Below, piece by piece: positions 1-6,087 of a DNA stretch of 7,735 nt. The notes under the pieces are model-generated. The model had not been told where the DNA came from and searched no databases. It saw only the letters and a list, made by a program, of their open reading frames with translations. A program made the position numbers and the translations under genes. How positions within the stretch are numbered: position 1 is the first letter of the stretch; every line of letters starts with the position of its first letter. The DNA is from Syntrophomonadaceae bacterium (lineage in GTDB: Bacteria > Bacillota_D > Dethiobacteria > DTU022): contig PWUG01000204.1 in assembly GCA_003562605.1 (NCBI GenBank), positions 1 to 7,735 on the forward strand, read 5' to 3'.

Positions 1-2
1 AC

Positions 3-692
3 CATGATACCCGGTTCTGTTACATGGGCGAAAAACGCTTCAGGGCCCTCGAAGCAAAGCTGCCCCCGGGCACGACTATTCTCGGGCTTGACGAGCCCAC
101 AGCCTGCATTATCGACTTTTCGTCCCGGGAGGCTGTCGTGGAAGGACTCGGCCAGGTGACGGTCAGGCGCAGTGGGGCGGAGCAGCGCTTTGCACGTGGT
201 GAACAGATCCCCTTTGAACGTCTGCTCGGCGTTTCCGAAGCCCCGGGGATCGATGCCGGACCCGGAACCGCTTCACTTATTTCTTCAGGCAACGTCGATG
301 AAGCGGATCCACCTTTTTGGGAGCGGATGCATGGTATTGAAACTGCTTTTCACCGCTCTCTTGAACAAAACGATACGGCAGCATTAACCACGCAGCTGCT
401 CGAAGCAGACAGGCTTCTCTGGCAGGCTCAACTTGATCTGGAGAACCCCGAGTTCGTGTCGCAGGGCCGGGAGCTTTACCGCGAGATGATTGTCCTTGCC
501 GGTACAGGAATTGATCGGGCCACTACCATTATCCCGCGTAAATTTAAGGACCTGGTAAAAGAGCTGGTTGAACTACGGGAACAATACCGCCGGGAAAAAC
601 GCTGGTCGGAGGCCGATCAAATCCGTAATCTACTACAGAACGCCGGAGTATTACTGGAAGATACACATAATGGGCCGCAATGGCACATCTGA
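3..692 (+). CDS. S51-like amidotransferase / CysS C-terminal domain protein (5' partial)
   Basis: The reading frame is open to the left edge, so the gene starts outside the window; the ATG at 24 is internal, since the residues just before it (DTRFCY) continue the conserved family text. About the first 80 visible residues, including GLDEPTACIID and a GLGQVTVRR segment, resemble the C-terminal half of type 1 glutamine-amidotransferase-like proteins of the peptidase S51/cyanophycinase type. After a low-complexity linker, roughly the last 110 residues are helical and end in a segment (KDLVKELVELREQYRREK, then SEADQIRNLL and GVLLEDT) typical of the C-terminal tail of cysteinyl-tRNA synthetase, known as the CysS/YqeB C-terminal domain. 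No HIGH or KMSKS synthetase motifs are visible, so it is not a complete tRNA synthetase. Reaction and substrate are unknown; the tail may bind RNA by analogy with CysS. Family assignment is from memory of similar proteins. Confidence 0.8.
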   Translation, partial: HDTRFCYMGEKRFRALEAKLPPGTTILGLDEPTACIIDFSSREAVVEGLGQVTVRRSGAEQRFARGEQIPFERLLGVSEAPGIDAGPGTASLISSGNVDEADPPFWERMHGIETAFHRSLEQNDTAALTTQLLEADRLLWQAQLDLENPEFVSQGRELYREMIVLAGTGIDRATTIIPRKFKDLVKELVELREQYRREKRWSEADQIRNLLQNAGVLLEDTHNGPQWHI

Positions 693-731
693 ACCACTGC
701 CAGGGATATACCTGCGGGCGCAGCTGCTCTT

Positions 732-752
732 TCACAGGCTGAATATCTGTGA
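732..752. repeat. Short inverted repeat between convergent genes
   Basis: TCACAG at 732-737 and CTGTGA at 747-752 form a perfect 6-bp inverted repeat with a 9-base loop, in the 73-bp gap between the convergent stop codons of the amidotransferase-like and VWA genes. A hairpin here could help end transcription from either side, but no T-tract follows on either strand, so it does not qualify as an intrinsic terminator. Confidence 0.25.
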
Positions 753-765
753 CAGCCGGGGTGAG

Positions 766-1962
766 TTACTTCCGCACTTTAAGTTTCTTTATCGCTCCTT
801 CGAGGCCTTCCACGGTCAGCTCAAACATGGGGAAAATATCACGGATTACAGAGATGGTGTAGTTGCCGGTCGCCCGATCCCAGAAAGGTGAAGGGATCGG
901 GTTCAACCAGACTGCATGGTCGAAGTGTGCGGCGATACGCTGCAGCCAGTTAATCCCAGGTTCATCATTGCTGTAAGACCAGTCTATGGCGCCGCCCGGC
1001 ATCGTCAGCTCGCTGGGAGCCATGCTGGCATCCCCCAGTAAAATGACCTTATAGTCCGGCCCCAGCATATGCAGGAGATCCTCCGTTTTCATTGAACTGG
1101 CCATGTTGCAGGATGGGTCCAGGTAGATATGCTGGTATATGCAGTTGTGGAAAAATAAGAAGCGCAGATCCTTAAAGTGGCTGGAGCGGTTCATGGCTGT
1201 AAAGAGCTGGCTGCAGATGCGCATGTAGGGATCCATCGAGCCTCCCGAGTCCATAACCAGGGCCACTTTCACCATGTTCTTACGGCCTCTCGTCCAAACC
1301 AGCTGGAGCAGGCCTCCCTTGTCCCCCGTCTCCCGGACCGTTTCATCAAGGTCGAGCTCTTCACGGGGGCCCTCCACCTTGCTGCTTAGCTGCCTAAGCT
1401 TGCGCAGCGCAACCTCAAATTGCCTTACCCCGATGGTCGAATCAGTTCTAAAACCACGGAAATTTCGCTGTGCGGCTACCTGGACGGCTGATTTGTTCAG
1501 CGATTCGCCTCCGATGCGGATACCCGCGGGGTGATAGCCGGAATGACCGAAAGGCGAGGTTCCCCCCGTGCCGATCCAATTCGATCCGCCGTGATGCTCA
1601 CCTTTTTGTTCCTGCAGCCGCTGTTCAAGCCGGCGGCGCAGATCATCCAGATCCCATTCCTGGAATTTAAGCCGCTCTTCGGGAGAGATGTGCAGGGGAG
1701 GAAGTGCTTTTTCCAACCATTGAAGTACTTTTTCCGTCAGTTCAACGGGCGTTTCAATGCCCTTAAAGTAACTGTAAAAGGCCAGGTCATAACGGTCATA
1801 ATGGGTTTCACTTTTTACCAGCACAGCCCGGGAGAGGTGGTAAAAGCCTGTCAGGCTGGACAGGGCCATGCCTTTTCCCAGCGCTTCCATCAGTGTCATC
1901 CATTCCGTGATGGCCACGGGTACGCCGTAAGCCTTTAACAGGTAAAAAAAATTGATAAACAT
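766..1962 (-). CDS. VWA domain-containing protein, CoxE-like
   Basis: A 398-aa protein whose C-terminal half is a von Willebrand factor A domain. The metal-binding MIDAS site is seen as DSGGS (residues 238-242) with a further aspartate in GDAS (about 311); the motif is followed by DPYMRICSQLF and FFHNCIY, a pattern typical of this CoxE-like group. The N-terminal ~115 residues are helical and the middle (about 120-160) is glycine-rich and probably flexible. The start chosen is the ATG at 1962, preceded by AGAGGA nine bases upstream and opening with MFINFFYLLK, the family's usual beginning; the frame is open to 2070 but that would overlap the upstream ATPase. It lies 25 bp after the MoxR-type gene on the same strand, so the pair is very likely co-transcribed. 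Such VWA proteins act with MoxR ATPases as adaptors in protein or metal-cofactor maturation. The target is not visible here. Confidence 0.9.
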   Translation of the reverse strand: MFINFFYLLKAYGVPVAITEWMTLMEALGKGMALSSLTGFYHLSRAVLVKSETHYDRYDLAFYSYFKGIETPVELTEKVLQWLEKALPPLHISPEERLKFQEWDLDDLRRRLEQRLQEQKGEHHGGSNWIGTGGTSPFGHSGYHPAGIRIGGESLNKSAVQVAAQRNFRGFRTDSTIGVRQFEVALRKLRQLSSKVEGPREELDLDETVRETGDKGGLLQLVWTRGRKNMVKVALVMDSGGSMDPYMRICSQLFTAMNRSSHFKDLRFLFFHNCIYQHIYLDPSCNMASSMKTEDLLHMLGPDYKVILLGDASMAPSELTMPGGAIDWSYSNDEPGINWLQRIAAHFDHAVWLNPIPSPFWDRATGNYTISVIRDIFPMFELTVEGLEGAIKKLKVRK

Positions 1963-1987
1963 AAACCTAAGTCCTCTCTGCCTGTCC

Positions 1988-2857
1988 TTACCGGAGGCGC
2001 GGTATCCCCGTGGCCGATTTAACCTGGTGTCCCTCGTTGTGCAGGCGATGCAGGACAGTATTGAAATCATGGTCTTTTTTCAGCAATACGCCCAGGAAAG
2101 GAAGCTCTACGACGATTTGTTCGGGGCTGATGCCTCCCACAGTCAGGGCCTGGACCCAATCAAGAAGTTCGCTGGTACTTGGTTTTTTCTGGAGGCCGCC
2201 AATGCTGCGGATCCAGTAAAAGGCTGCCATCGCATCTTCGAGTAGTTTATGCTGGAGATCGGGATGGTGGACTTTGATGATCTCTGCCATCATCGAAGCA
2301 TCGGGAAAAGCGATATAGTGAAAAATACAGCGACGCAGAAAGGCGTCGGGCAGTTCTTTTTCAGCGTTACTCGTGATGATCACTATAGGACGCTGCCGTG
2401 CCCGCACCGTCTCCCCCGTTTCGGGGATGTCAAAACTCATGATATCCAGTTCCCAGAGCAGGTCATTTGGAAATTCAATATCTGCCTTGTCGACCTCGTC
2501 AATAAGCAGAACTACCTGGCTGGAAGCGAGAAAGGCCTCACCCAATTTACCCATCTTGATGTAATGTCGGATGTCGGATACGTCATGGTCGCCGAACTGG
2601 CTGTCATAAAGGCGCTGGATTGTGTCGTAGATGTAGAGCCCATCTTTAGCCTTGGTCGTAGACTTGATGTTCCAGATCAGCAGTTCCTTTTTTAAATCGT
2701 CGGCGATGCTTTGCGCCAGCATGGTTTTCCCCGTACCCGGTTCACCCTTGATCAGCAGGGGCCTTCCCAGCGCCACTGCCACATTGACACTGTTCTGCAG
2801 TTCCTGTGATGCGATATAGTCTCTTGTTCCGGAAAATTGTGCTTGATTATCTTGCAA
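1988..2857 (-). CDS. MoxR-family AAA+ ATPase
   Basis: A 289-aa AAA+ ATPase that couples ATP hydrolysis to remodelling of partner proteins in the cytoplasm. Visible motifs are Walker A GEPGTGKT (37-44), Walker B VVLLIDE (114-120), sensor 1 TSN (161-163) and an arginine-finger-like FLRR (172-175). The length and single ATPase module fit the MoxR group that is encoded next to VWA proteins. The start is TTG at 2857: a strong GGGAGG lies about nine bases upstream, and the family-like N-terminus runs from there through GTRDYIASQELQNSV to the Walker A loop. The VWA gene follows after 25 bp, supporting an operon and a joint complex. The client protein is not identifiable; no carbon monoxide dehydrogenase, methanol dehydrogenase or gas-vesicle genes are in the window. 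The TTG start may lower translation relative to the strength of its ribosome binding site. Confidence 0.92.
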   Translation of the reverse strand: MQDNQAQFSGTRDYIASQELQNSVNVAVALGRPLLIKGEPGTGKTMLAQSIADDLKKELLIWNIKSTTKAKDGLYIYDTIQRLYDSQFGDHDVSDIRHYIKMGKLGEAFLASSQVVLLIDEVDKADIEFPNDLLWELDIMSFDIPETGETVRARQRPIVIITSNAEKELPDAFLRRCIFHYIAFPDASMMAEIIKVHHPDLQHKLLEDAMAAFYWIRSIGGLQKKPSTSELLDWVQALTVGGISPEQIVVELPFLGVLLKKDHDFNTVLHRLHNEGHQVKSATGIPRLR

Positions 2858-2885
2858 TGTATTAAACCTCCCACCTTTGCTGCAA

Positions 2886-2897
2886 ATTATAATTATA
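2886..2897 (-). promoter_or_regulatory. Candidate -10 elements for the ATPase/VWA operon
   Basis: Reading the - strand toward the TTG at 2857, two perfect TATAAT hexamers lie back to back (2897-2892 and 2891-2886), about 30 bases before the start codon. No good -35 box stands 16-18 bases further upstream; that position falls inside the inverted repeat at 2908-2946, which may mean a regulator replaces -35 contact. The region is very AT-rich, so chance TATAAT matches are expected. Confidence 0.35.
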
Positions 2898-2907
2898 TAT
2901 CTTGATT

Positions 2908-2946
2908 ATTTATAAACCTGATAAATAGTATATCAGTTTTATAAAT
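2908..2946. repeat. Near-perfect 16-bp inverted repeat, operator- or hairpin-like
   Basis: Arms 2908-2923 and 2931-2946 match at 15 of 16 positions when one is reverse-complemented, with a 7-base spacer; the core is CTGATA ... TATCAG. The arms are AT-rich and no T-tract defines an intrinsic terminator. It covers the expected -35 area of the ATPase/VWA operon, so an operator for a dimeric regulator is the favoured reading. A transcription-end hairpin for something arriving from the right is an alternative, because the stop codon of a possible 28-aa ORF (2948-2946) overlaps its right arm. Confidence 0.5.
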
Positions 2947-3032
2947 TAATTTCTGCTAATAATTGCAAACATAGCCAGGTTGACAACTATCGATCCTGCA
3001 TATAATCTGGTCAGCTTTTGCAGCTTTTGCAT
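2946..3032 (-). CDS. Possible 28-aa hydrophobic small protein
   Basis: An ATG at 3032 preceded by GAGAGGTGA eight bases upstream opens a 28-codon frame. The product has a basic start (MQKLQKLTRLY), then a hydrophobic stretch (AGSIVVNLAMFAII) long enough for one membrane segment, then SRN. The same frame is open to an upstream ATG at 3146 (66 aa), but that start has no ribosome binding site. I recognise no family. A small membrane peptide is possible; a chance ORF in intergenic DNA is as likely. The QKLQKL stretch comes from a tandem 9-base repeat (3012-3029). Confidence 0.2.
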   Translation of the reverse strand: MQKLQKLTRLYAGSIVVNLAMFAIISRN

Positions 3033-3124
3033 GTTGGCTTTCACCTCTCTGGCAATCGGTGCACCTTCTCCAGCAGATTGTGTGCTGTAACGGCCAACTG
3101 ATGTGACAGGTACCCCGCCGTCCC

Positions 3125-3153
3125 TTGACACACCACTGACACACATATATCAG
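3125..3153 (+). promoter_or_regulatory. Candidate promoter for the DUF4177-like gene
   Basis: A perfect TTGACA -35 box (3125-3130) is followed after 17 bases by TATCAG (3148-3153), or after 15 bases by TATATC. The -10 match is only partial. It points toward the small + strand gene starting about 70 bases downstream, and its -10 end overlaps the palindrome at 3151-3162, which suggests regulated initiation. Confidence 0.4.
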
Positions 3154-3162
3154 TTTAAACTG
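3151..3162. repeat. 12-bp perfect palindrome, candidate operator
   Basis: CAGTTTAAACTG is a perfect palindrome. With the bases before it, it extends an 11-base word, tatatcagttt (3146-3156), also present at 2929-2939 inside the large inverted repeat. Being placed at the -10 end of the candidate promoter for the DUF4177-like gene, it could bind a repressor. Function is inferred from position and symmetry only. Confidence 0.35.
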
Positions 3163-3221
3163 GCCTGGGAAGGATTTAAGGGGTATGGAAAGAAAATATA
3201 GCAAGGAAAGGAGAGATGAAA

Positions 3222-3395
3222 ATGTATCAAGTTCATAGCCTTGAAGATTACAACCGTCCTGTAGATGAAGATAAGATCGAAACAGTAATTAACAGCATGT
3301 CTGAGCAGGGTTGGGCCTTTAAGCAGTTAAGCACTGGCGGGGGAGGGGAGTCGGGTTTTTTTATATCCTGGGTCTACATGGTTTTTGAAAAGTAA
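3222..3395 (+). CDS. Small DUF4177-like protein (57 aa)
   Basis: The translation opens MYQVHSLEDY, then a helix-like stretch (DEDKIETVINSMSEQGW), a glycine-rich turn and a closing strand ending in VYMVFEK. This strand, helix with a final GW, then two strands ending in an aromatic-plus-basic tail is the pattern of the DUF4177 family of small cytoplasmic proteins, whose function is not known. The glycine turn (STGGGGESG) matches the variable loop of the family. An in-frame ATG at 3216 also exists, but AAAGGAG at 3207-3213 is two bases from it and eight from the ATG at 3222, so 3222 is preferred. It is followed 62 bp later by the PLP-enzyme gene on the same strand; no terminator separates them, so co-transcription is possible. 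Family call is moderate because the protein is short. Confidence 0.7.
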   Translation: MYQVHSLEDYNRPVDEDKIETVINSMSEQGWAFKQLSTGGGGESGFFISWVYMVFEK

Positions 3396-3457
3396 AGATA
3401 GTTTACCGACTATTATGTTTTAAATATCAAAAAAACAAATAAGCTTAGGAGAATATT

Positions 3458-4654
3458 ATGGCTTATAATTTTGATGAGATTATTGACCGCAAAAATTCTA
3501 ATGCCTTAAGTACCGATGGTTTCCGTGAACATATCTTTCATGCGGATTCAACCATGAAATTCCCTTATGAGGATGACGAATTTGTAAGAATGTGGGTTGC
3601 TGATATGGAATTTGCAACACCTCAAGTTATTGTTGACGCCATCAGGGACAGGCTGGAACACCGCATCTTTGGATATACTAAAATATTTGATCCTGAATAC
3701 TACAACACTTTCATTCGCTGGACAGAAAAACGATATCAATGGCAATTTGAAAAAGATCATTTAGTTACATCTAACGGGGTTATCCCCGCACTGTACGAAC
3801 TTGTTCGTTTTATCTGCAAACCTGATGAAATAGTTCTGTTTGTAACGCCGTCTTATTCATATTTTAAACGTGCTGCTGATATTAATAATCGGGAATATCT
3901 TTGTTCAGACCTAATCAATAGCGATGGATACTATACCATTGATTATGACGATTTTGAAGTAAAAGCAAGTGATCAGAAAACAACTCTGTGTATATTTTGC
4001 AATCCTCACAACCCGACTGGCCGGATCTGGTCTATTGATGAATTGAAACAAGTTGGTGACATATGTATCCGCCATGGTCTCTGGGTTATTTCTGATGAAA
4101 TCCACTGTGATCTATTAAGAATTGGCAATACACACACCCCATTTGCAAAAGTTTTTCCTGACTACGACAAAATCATAACCTGTATGGGTCCCAGTAAAAC
4201 ATTTAACATAGCCGGGCTCATGATTTCCAATATAATTATTCCCAGCAGCGCCATGAGAAGCGTTTGGAAAGAATTCCACTATGGCTTTGAGAACCCACTC
4301 AGTATTACTGCTTCCCAGTCTGCCTACGCTTATGGTGCCGATTGGTTGGATCACTTGTGCGTCTACCTGGACGAAAATTTCAAGTTTACCGGTGAATACC
4401 TGGCTAAACATCTGCCAGATGCAAAATACCGGATTTCAGAAGCCACATATCTGGCCTGGATTGATATTGGCAGTTATCTGCCTGCCGAAGTAGATCTCCC
4501 GCTATTCTTCGCTAACAATGCAGGTGTCCTTCTCGAAGGCGGCAATATGTTTGTCAGGAATGCTGATGGATATATCCGTTTGATTCTTGCATGCCCACGT
4601 TCGGTGTTGGAAGAAGGGCTTCGCCGTATCTGCGAAACACTTAATTCCCGCTGA
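3458..4654 (+). CDS. PatB/MalY-family PLP-dependent aminotransferase or C-S lyase
   Basis: A 398-aa fold-type I pyridoxal-phosphate enzyme. Visible features: MWVADMEF near residue 45-52, FGYT at 71-74, the NPHNPTG cofactor-binding segment (182-188), SDEIHCDL with Asp213, the Schiff-base lysine in GPSKTFNIAGL (Lys247), and the carboxylate-binding arginine in YIRLILACPRS (Arg374). These match the MalY/PatB group, which mainly cleaves cystathionine or cysteine conjugates (C-S beta-lyase), though some members act as aminotransferases. Length is normal for the group. Compared with typical PatB, the stretch between DRKNSNALSTDGF and the WVADMEF motif is a little longer (about residues 24-44). AGGAG at 3447-3451 sits six bases before the ATG. 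Substrate cannot be settled from sequence; no methionine or cysteine pathway gene is adjacent. Confidence 0.9.
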   Translation: MAYNFDEIIDRKNSNALSTDGFREHIFHADSTMKFPYEDDEFVRMWVADMEFATPQVIVDAIRDRLEHRIFGYTKIFDPEYYNTFIRWTEKRYQWQFEKDHLVTSNGVIPALYELVRFICKPDEIVLFVTPSYSYFKRAADINNREYLCSDLINSDGYYTIDYDDFEVKASDQKTTLCIFCNPHNPTGRIWSIDELKQVGDICIRHGLWVISDEIHCDLLRIGNTHTPFAKVFPDYDKIITCMGPSKTFNIAGLMISNIIIPSSAMRSVWKEFHYGFENPLSITASQSAYAYGADWLDHLCVYLDENFKFTGEYLAKHLPDAKYRISEATYLAWIDIGSYLPAEVDLPLFFANNAGVLLEGGNMFVRNADGYIRLILACPRSVLEEGLRRICETLNSR

Positions 4655-4687
4655 CAGAGCCGGCAACACATCAAATTGTCAGTTAAC

Positions 4688-4716
4688 TTGCCAATTAAGT
4701 GAAAGTATAGTATAAT
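4688..4716 (+). promoter_or_regulatory. Near-consensus sigma-A-type promoter
   Basis: TTGCCA (4688-4693) and a perfect TATAAT (4711-4716) are separated by exactly 17 bases. It lies just downstream of the PLP-enzyme gene and points rightward. The next convincing gene start is at 5061, so a transcript from here would carry a leader of roughly 340 bases or encode a separate RNA. Confidence 0.7.
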
Positions 4717-5060
4717 TAATTGAGATTGAAAAATTATCCATAAAAAAGTCAGGATCAAATAGCTAATATGATTGGCGTGGTTGAACTTCCTTTGTAAAAA
4801 CCGGAAAATCTAAAATACTGCGAAGCATTGCTCCTTTTATACACCGTTATTTTCGAGTGGACCTGAAACATTTTCGTAACTATACGCGTTAATAATCTGC
4901 GTTGCATTAATTGAGGACTGCTTATTTAGTGATGTAATTGGGTGTGTTATAGAGACAGGAAGTAAAAAGGAAATTTGAGTGGATGTTTAATTTTTAAGTT
5001 TCTCCAATTCGCTATTTATTAGAAGCGAAGGTGGATGAATAAAATAAGGAGGAATCTGGT
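4717..5060 (+). other. Long untranslated leader or small-RNA region
   Basis: No convincing protein gene was found in these ~340 bases on either strand. A nine-codon ATG frame begins at 4768 but has no ribosome binding site. Near the 3' end a 6-bp inverted repeat, TTCGCT (5008-5013) and AGCGAA (5024-5029), stands 16 bases before the AAGGAGG (5046-5052) of the coiled-coil gene and could fold as a leader hairpin. I recognise no known riboswitch class. The stretch is AT-rich and has no obvious intrinsic terminator, so read-through into the downstream gene is the simplest view. Confidence 0.4.
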
Positions 5061-5351
5061 ATGAGTGAAAAAGAAATTTATCGCAAGAAGATGCAAGCAC
5101 AGTTGGACGAGTGGAAGGCAGAGCTCGATAAACTAAAGGCAAAAGCAAAAAAAGAGGATGCCGATGCCAAACTTAAAGCAGATAAAAAGATTAATGAGCT
5201 TGAAAACAAGATCGAAGAAGGGCAAAACAAGCTTAATGAACTTAAAGAGACAAGTGATGAAGCCTGGGGCTCGCTTAAAGATGGAATAGACTCTGCCTGG
5301 GAGTCCATGAAATCAGGTTTTGAGGATGCTGCTTCAAAATATCGGGAATAG
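5061..5351 (+). CDS. Coiled-coil stress-response protein, sll1863-like
   Basis: A 96-aa, highly charged, nearly all-helical protein rich in Lys, Glu, Ala and Asp. Residues about 5-65 show heptad-like spacing (for example QLDEWKAELDKLKAKAKK and NELENKIEEGQNKLNELK), predicting a long coiled coil; the tail (about 67-96) is a second amphipathic helix with AWGSLKDGIDSAWESMKSGF. This arrangement and length match the small proteins named as the sll1863 family of stress-response proteins; the biochemical role is not established. No signal peptide or membrane segment is seen, so it is probably cytoplasmic. AAGGAGG lies eight bases before the ATG, a strong initiation site, and a clear intrinsic terminator follows about 55 bases after the stop. 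It therefore looks like a single-gene transcript, plausibly started at 4688-4716. Confidence 0.8.
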   Translation: MSEKEIYRKKMQAQLDEWKAELDKLKAKAKKEDADAKLKADKKINELENKIEEGQNKLNELKETSDEAWGSLKDGIDSAWESMKSGFEDAASKYRE

Positions 5352-5405
5352 AAATCTTGTGAACCTTGCATGACTGGTACTGGTTATAAGATTTAGTAAC
5401 TGCCA

Positions 5406-5441
5406 AGGGGTCTTGATGTTTTCTCATCAAGGCTCCTTTTT
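5406..5441 (+). terminator. Rho-independent terminator of the coiled-coil gene
   Basis: A 13-pair stem (5406-5418 with 5425-5437, two G-U type pairs) closes a 6-base loop; the core is CTTGATG ... CATCAAG. It runs directly into a run of five T. On the other strand there is no T-tract, so it acts in the + direction only. Confidence 0.9.
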
Positions 5442-5481
5442 CTATTTTGTTCATCTCCGGAATCAAATTTTACATAAGGTG

Positions 5482-5512
5482 TTGACAGCCTGGTTAGTCG
5501 AGCAAATATAAT
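5482..5512 (+). promoter_or_regulatory. Consensus-box promoter pointing antisense into the HepT-like gene
   Basis: Perfect TTGACA (5482-5487) and perfect TATAAT (5507-5512) are separated by 19 bases, two longer than ideal. The predicted start would fall at about 5519, at the stop codon of the - strand HepT-like gene, and transcription would run antisense through it. No + strand gene follows. The hexamers are clear; activity is uncertain because of the spacing. Confidence 0.4.
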
Positions 5513-5516
5513 ATAT

Positions 5517-6032
5517 TTAAGCCTGCCGCCCCGGCATAAATAATCTGGTCATGTAGGTCAGTTCTTTTTCCAGCTGGATATAGAGCTGATCGAGGTTGTC
5601 GATCATTTTTTTAATCCTGGAAGAAGAAAGTGATGAGCACTGATGATGAAAATTGAGATACAGGCTAAGATAGTCTGCTAATAAAGCAGCAGTCCCGGTG
5701 GACAAGACCTGGGGCCTTTTATCCGATACCGGGTTTTCCAACAACCTGATCAGGCGTTCACGCCAGTCCAGGCTGGCCGGTACCCATCTATCTGTAATCC
5801 TGGCGATATGCACCAGGCAATCTTCGACAAGCAGGTAGAAATCATAGAGGCAGCTGCCCAAATAGAGCAGCCGGTATTTATCGGTGTCAGGCAGCTGTTT
5901 CTTTTCGTCTGAAAGTTTATTGACAATTATTTTCATTTCTGCAAGACTGCTGCTTAAAACTGTGCAAGTTTTCTCAAGGCTTTGCCTGGATGGAGCAGAT
6001 GAGTTACGCTTAAATCTACCAATATCTAACAT
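5517..6032 (-). CDS. HepT-like (HEPN-fold) protein with degraded active site
   Basis: A 171-aa helical protein. Residues about 54-98 (YLGSCLYDFYLLVEDCLVHIA, then DWRERLIRLL) and the following KRPQVLS match the layout of HepT-like proteins, HEPN-fold RNases usually paired with an MNT nucleotidyltransferase. In the family as I recall it, an RH..RH.Y-like stretch follows about 19 residues after the RP.V motif; here the corresponding segment is YLNFHHQC (125-132), which lacks the catalytic arginine and the tyrosine. It may therefore be a non-catalytic member. The ATG at 6032 is preceded by GGGGGGA six bases upstream. It is the last gene of a - strand set after the ArsR-type regulator and a 58-aa ORF, separated by 55 bp from the latter. 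No nucleotidyltransferase gene is in the window. A general helical-bundle protein of unrelated origin is the main alternative. Confidence 0.6.
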   Translation of the reverse strand: MLDIGRFKRNSSAPSRQSLEKTCTVLSSSLAEMKIIVNKLSDEKKQLPDTDKYRLLYLGSCLYDFYLLVEDCLVHIARITDRWVPASLDWRERLIRLLENPVSDKRPQVLSTGTAALLADYLSLYLNFHHQCSSLSSSRIKKMIDNLDQLYIQLEKELTYMTRLFMPGRQA

Positions 6033-6087
6033 ATAGTCCCCCCAGAGCCGCTCCAGGACGGCATTATATTAAATTTCGCCTGTCATT

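Noticed and set aside
2249..2695. 148-codon + strand frame opposite the MoxR-type ATPase
   Set aside because: Shadow of a gene with clear Walker A and B motifs; no recognisable protein features of its own.
3012..3029. Tandem 9-base repeat cagcttttg x2
   Set aside because: Only two copies; too short to call a repeat element, and explained by a QKLQKL stretch if the small ORF is real.
2956..3204. - strand cysteine-rich frame (CQWC, CWRRC, TDC) resembling a zinc ribbon
   Set aside because: Starts at TTG with only pyrimidine-rich DNA upstream and no ribosome binding site; cysteine spacing fits no zinc-ribbon pattern.
4768..4797. Nine-codon frame MIGVVELPL as a leader peptide
   Set aside because: No ribosome binding site, no attenuator-like hairpin after it and no run of one amino acid.
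5078..5371. - strand serine/leucine-rich frame opposite the coiled-coil gene
   Set aside because: It is the complement of Lys/Glu/Ala-rich codons; the + strand gene has a strong ribosome binding site and terminator.
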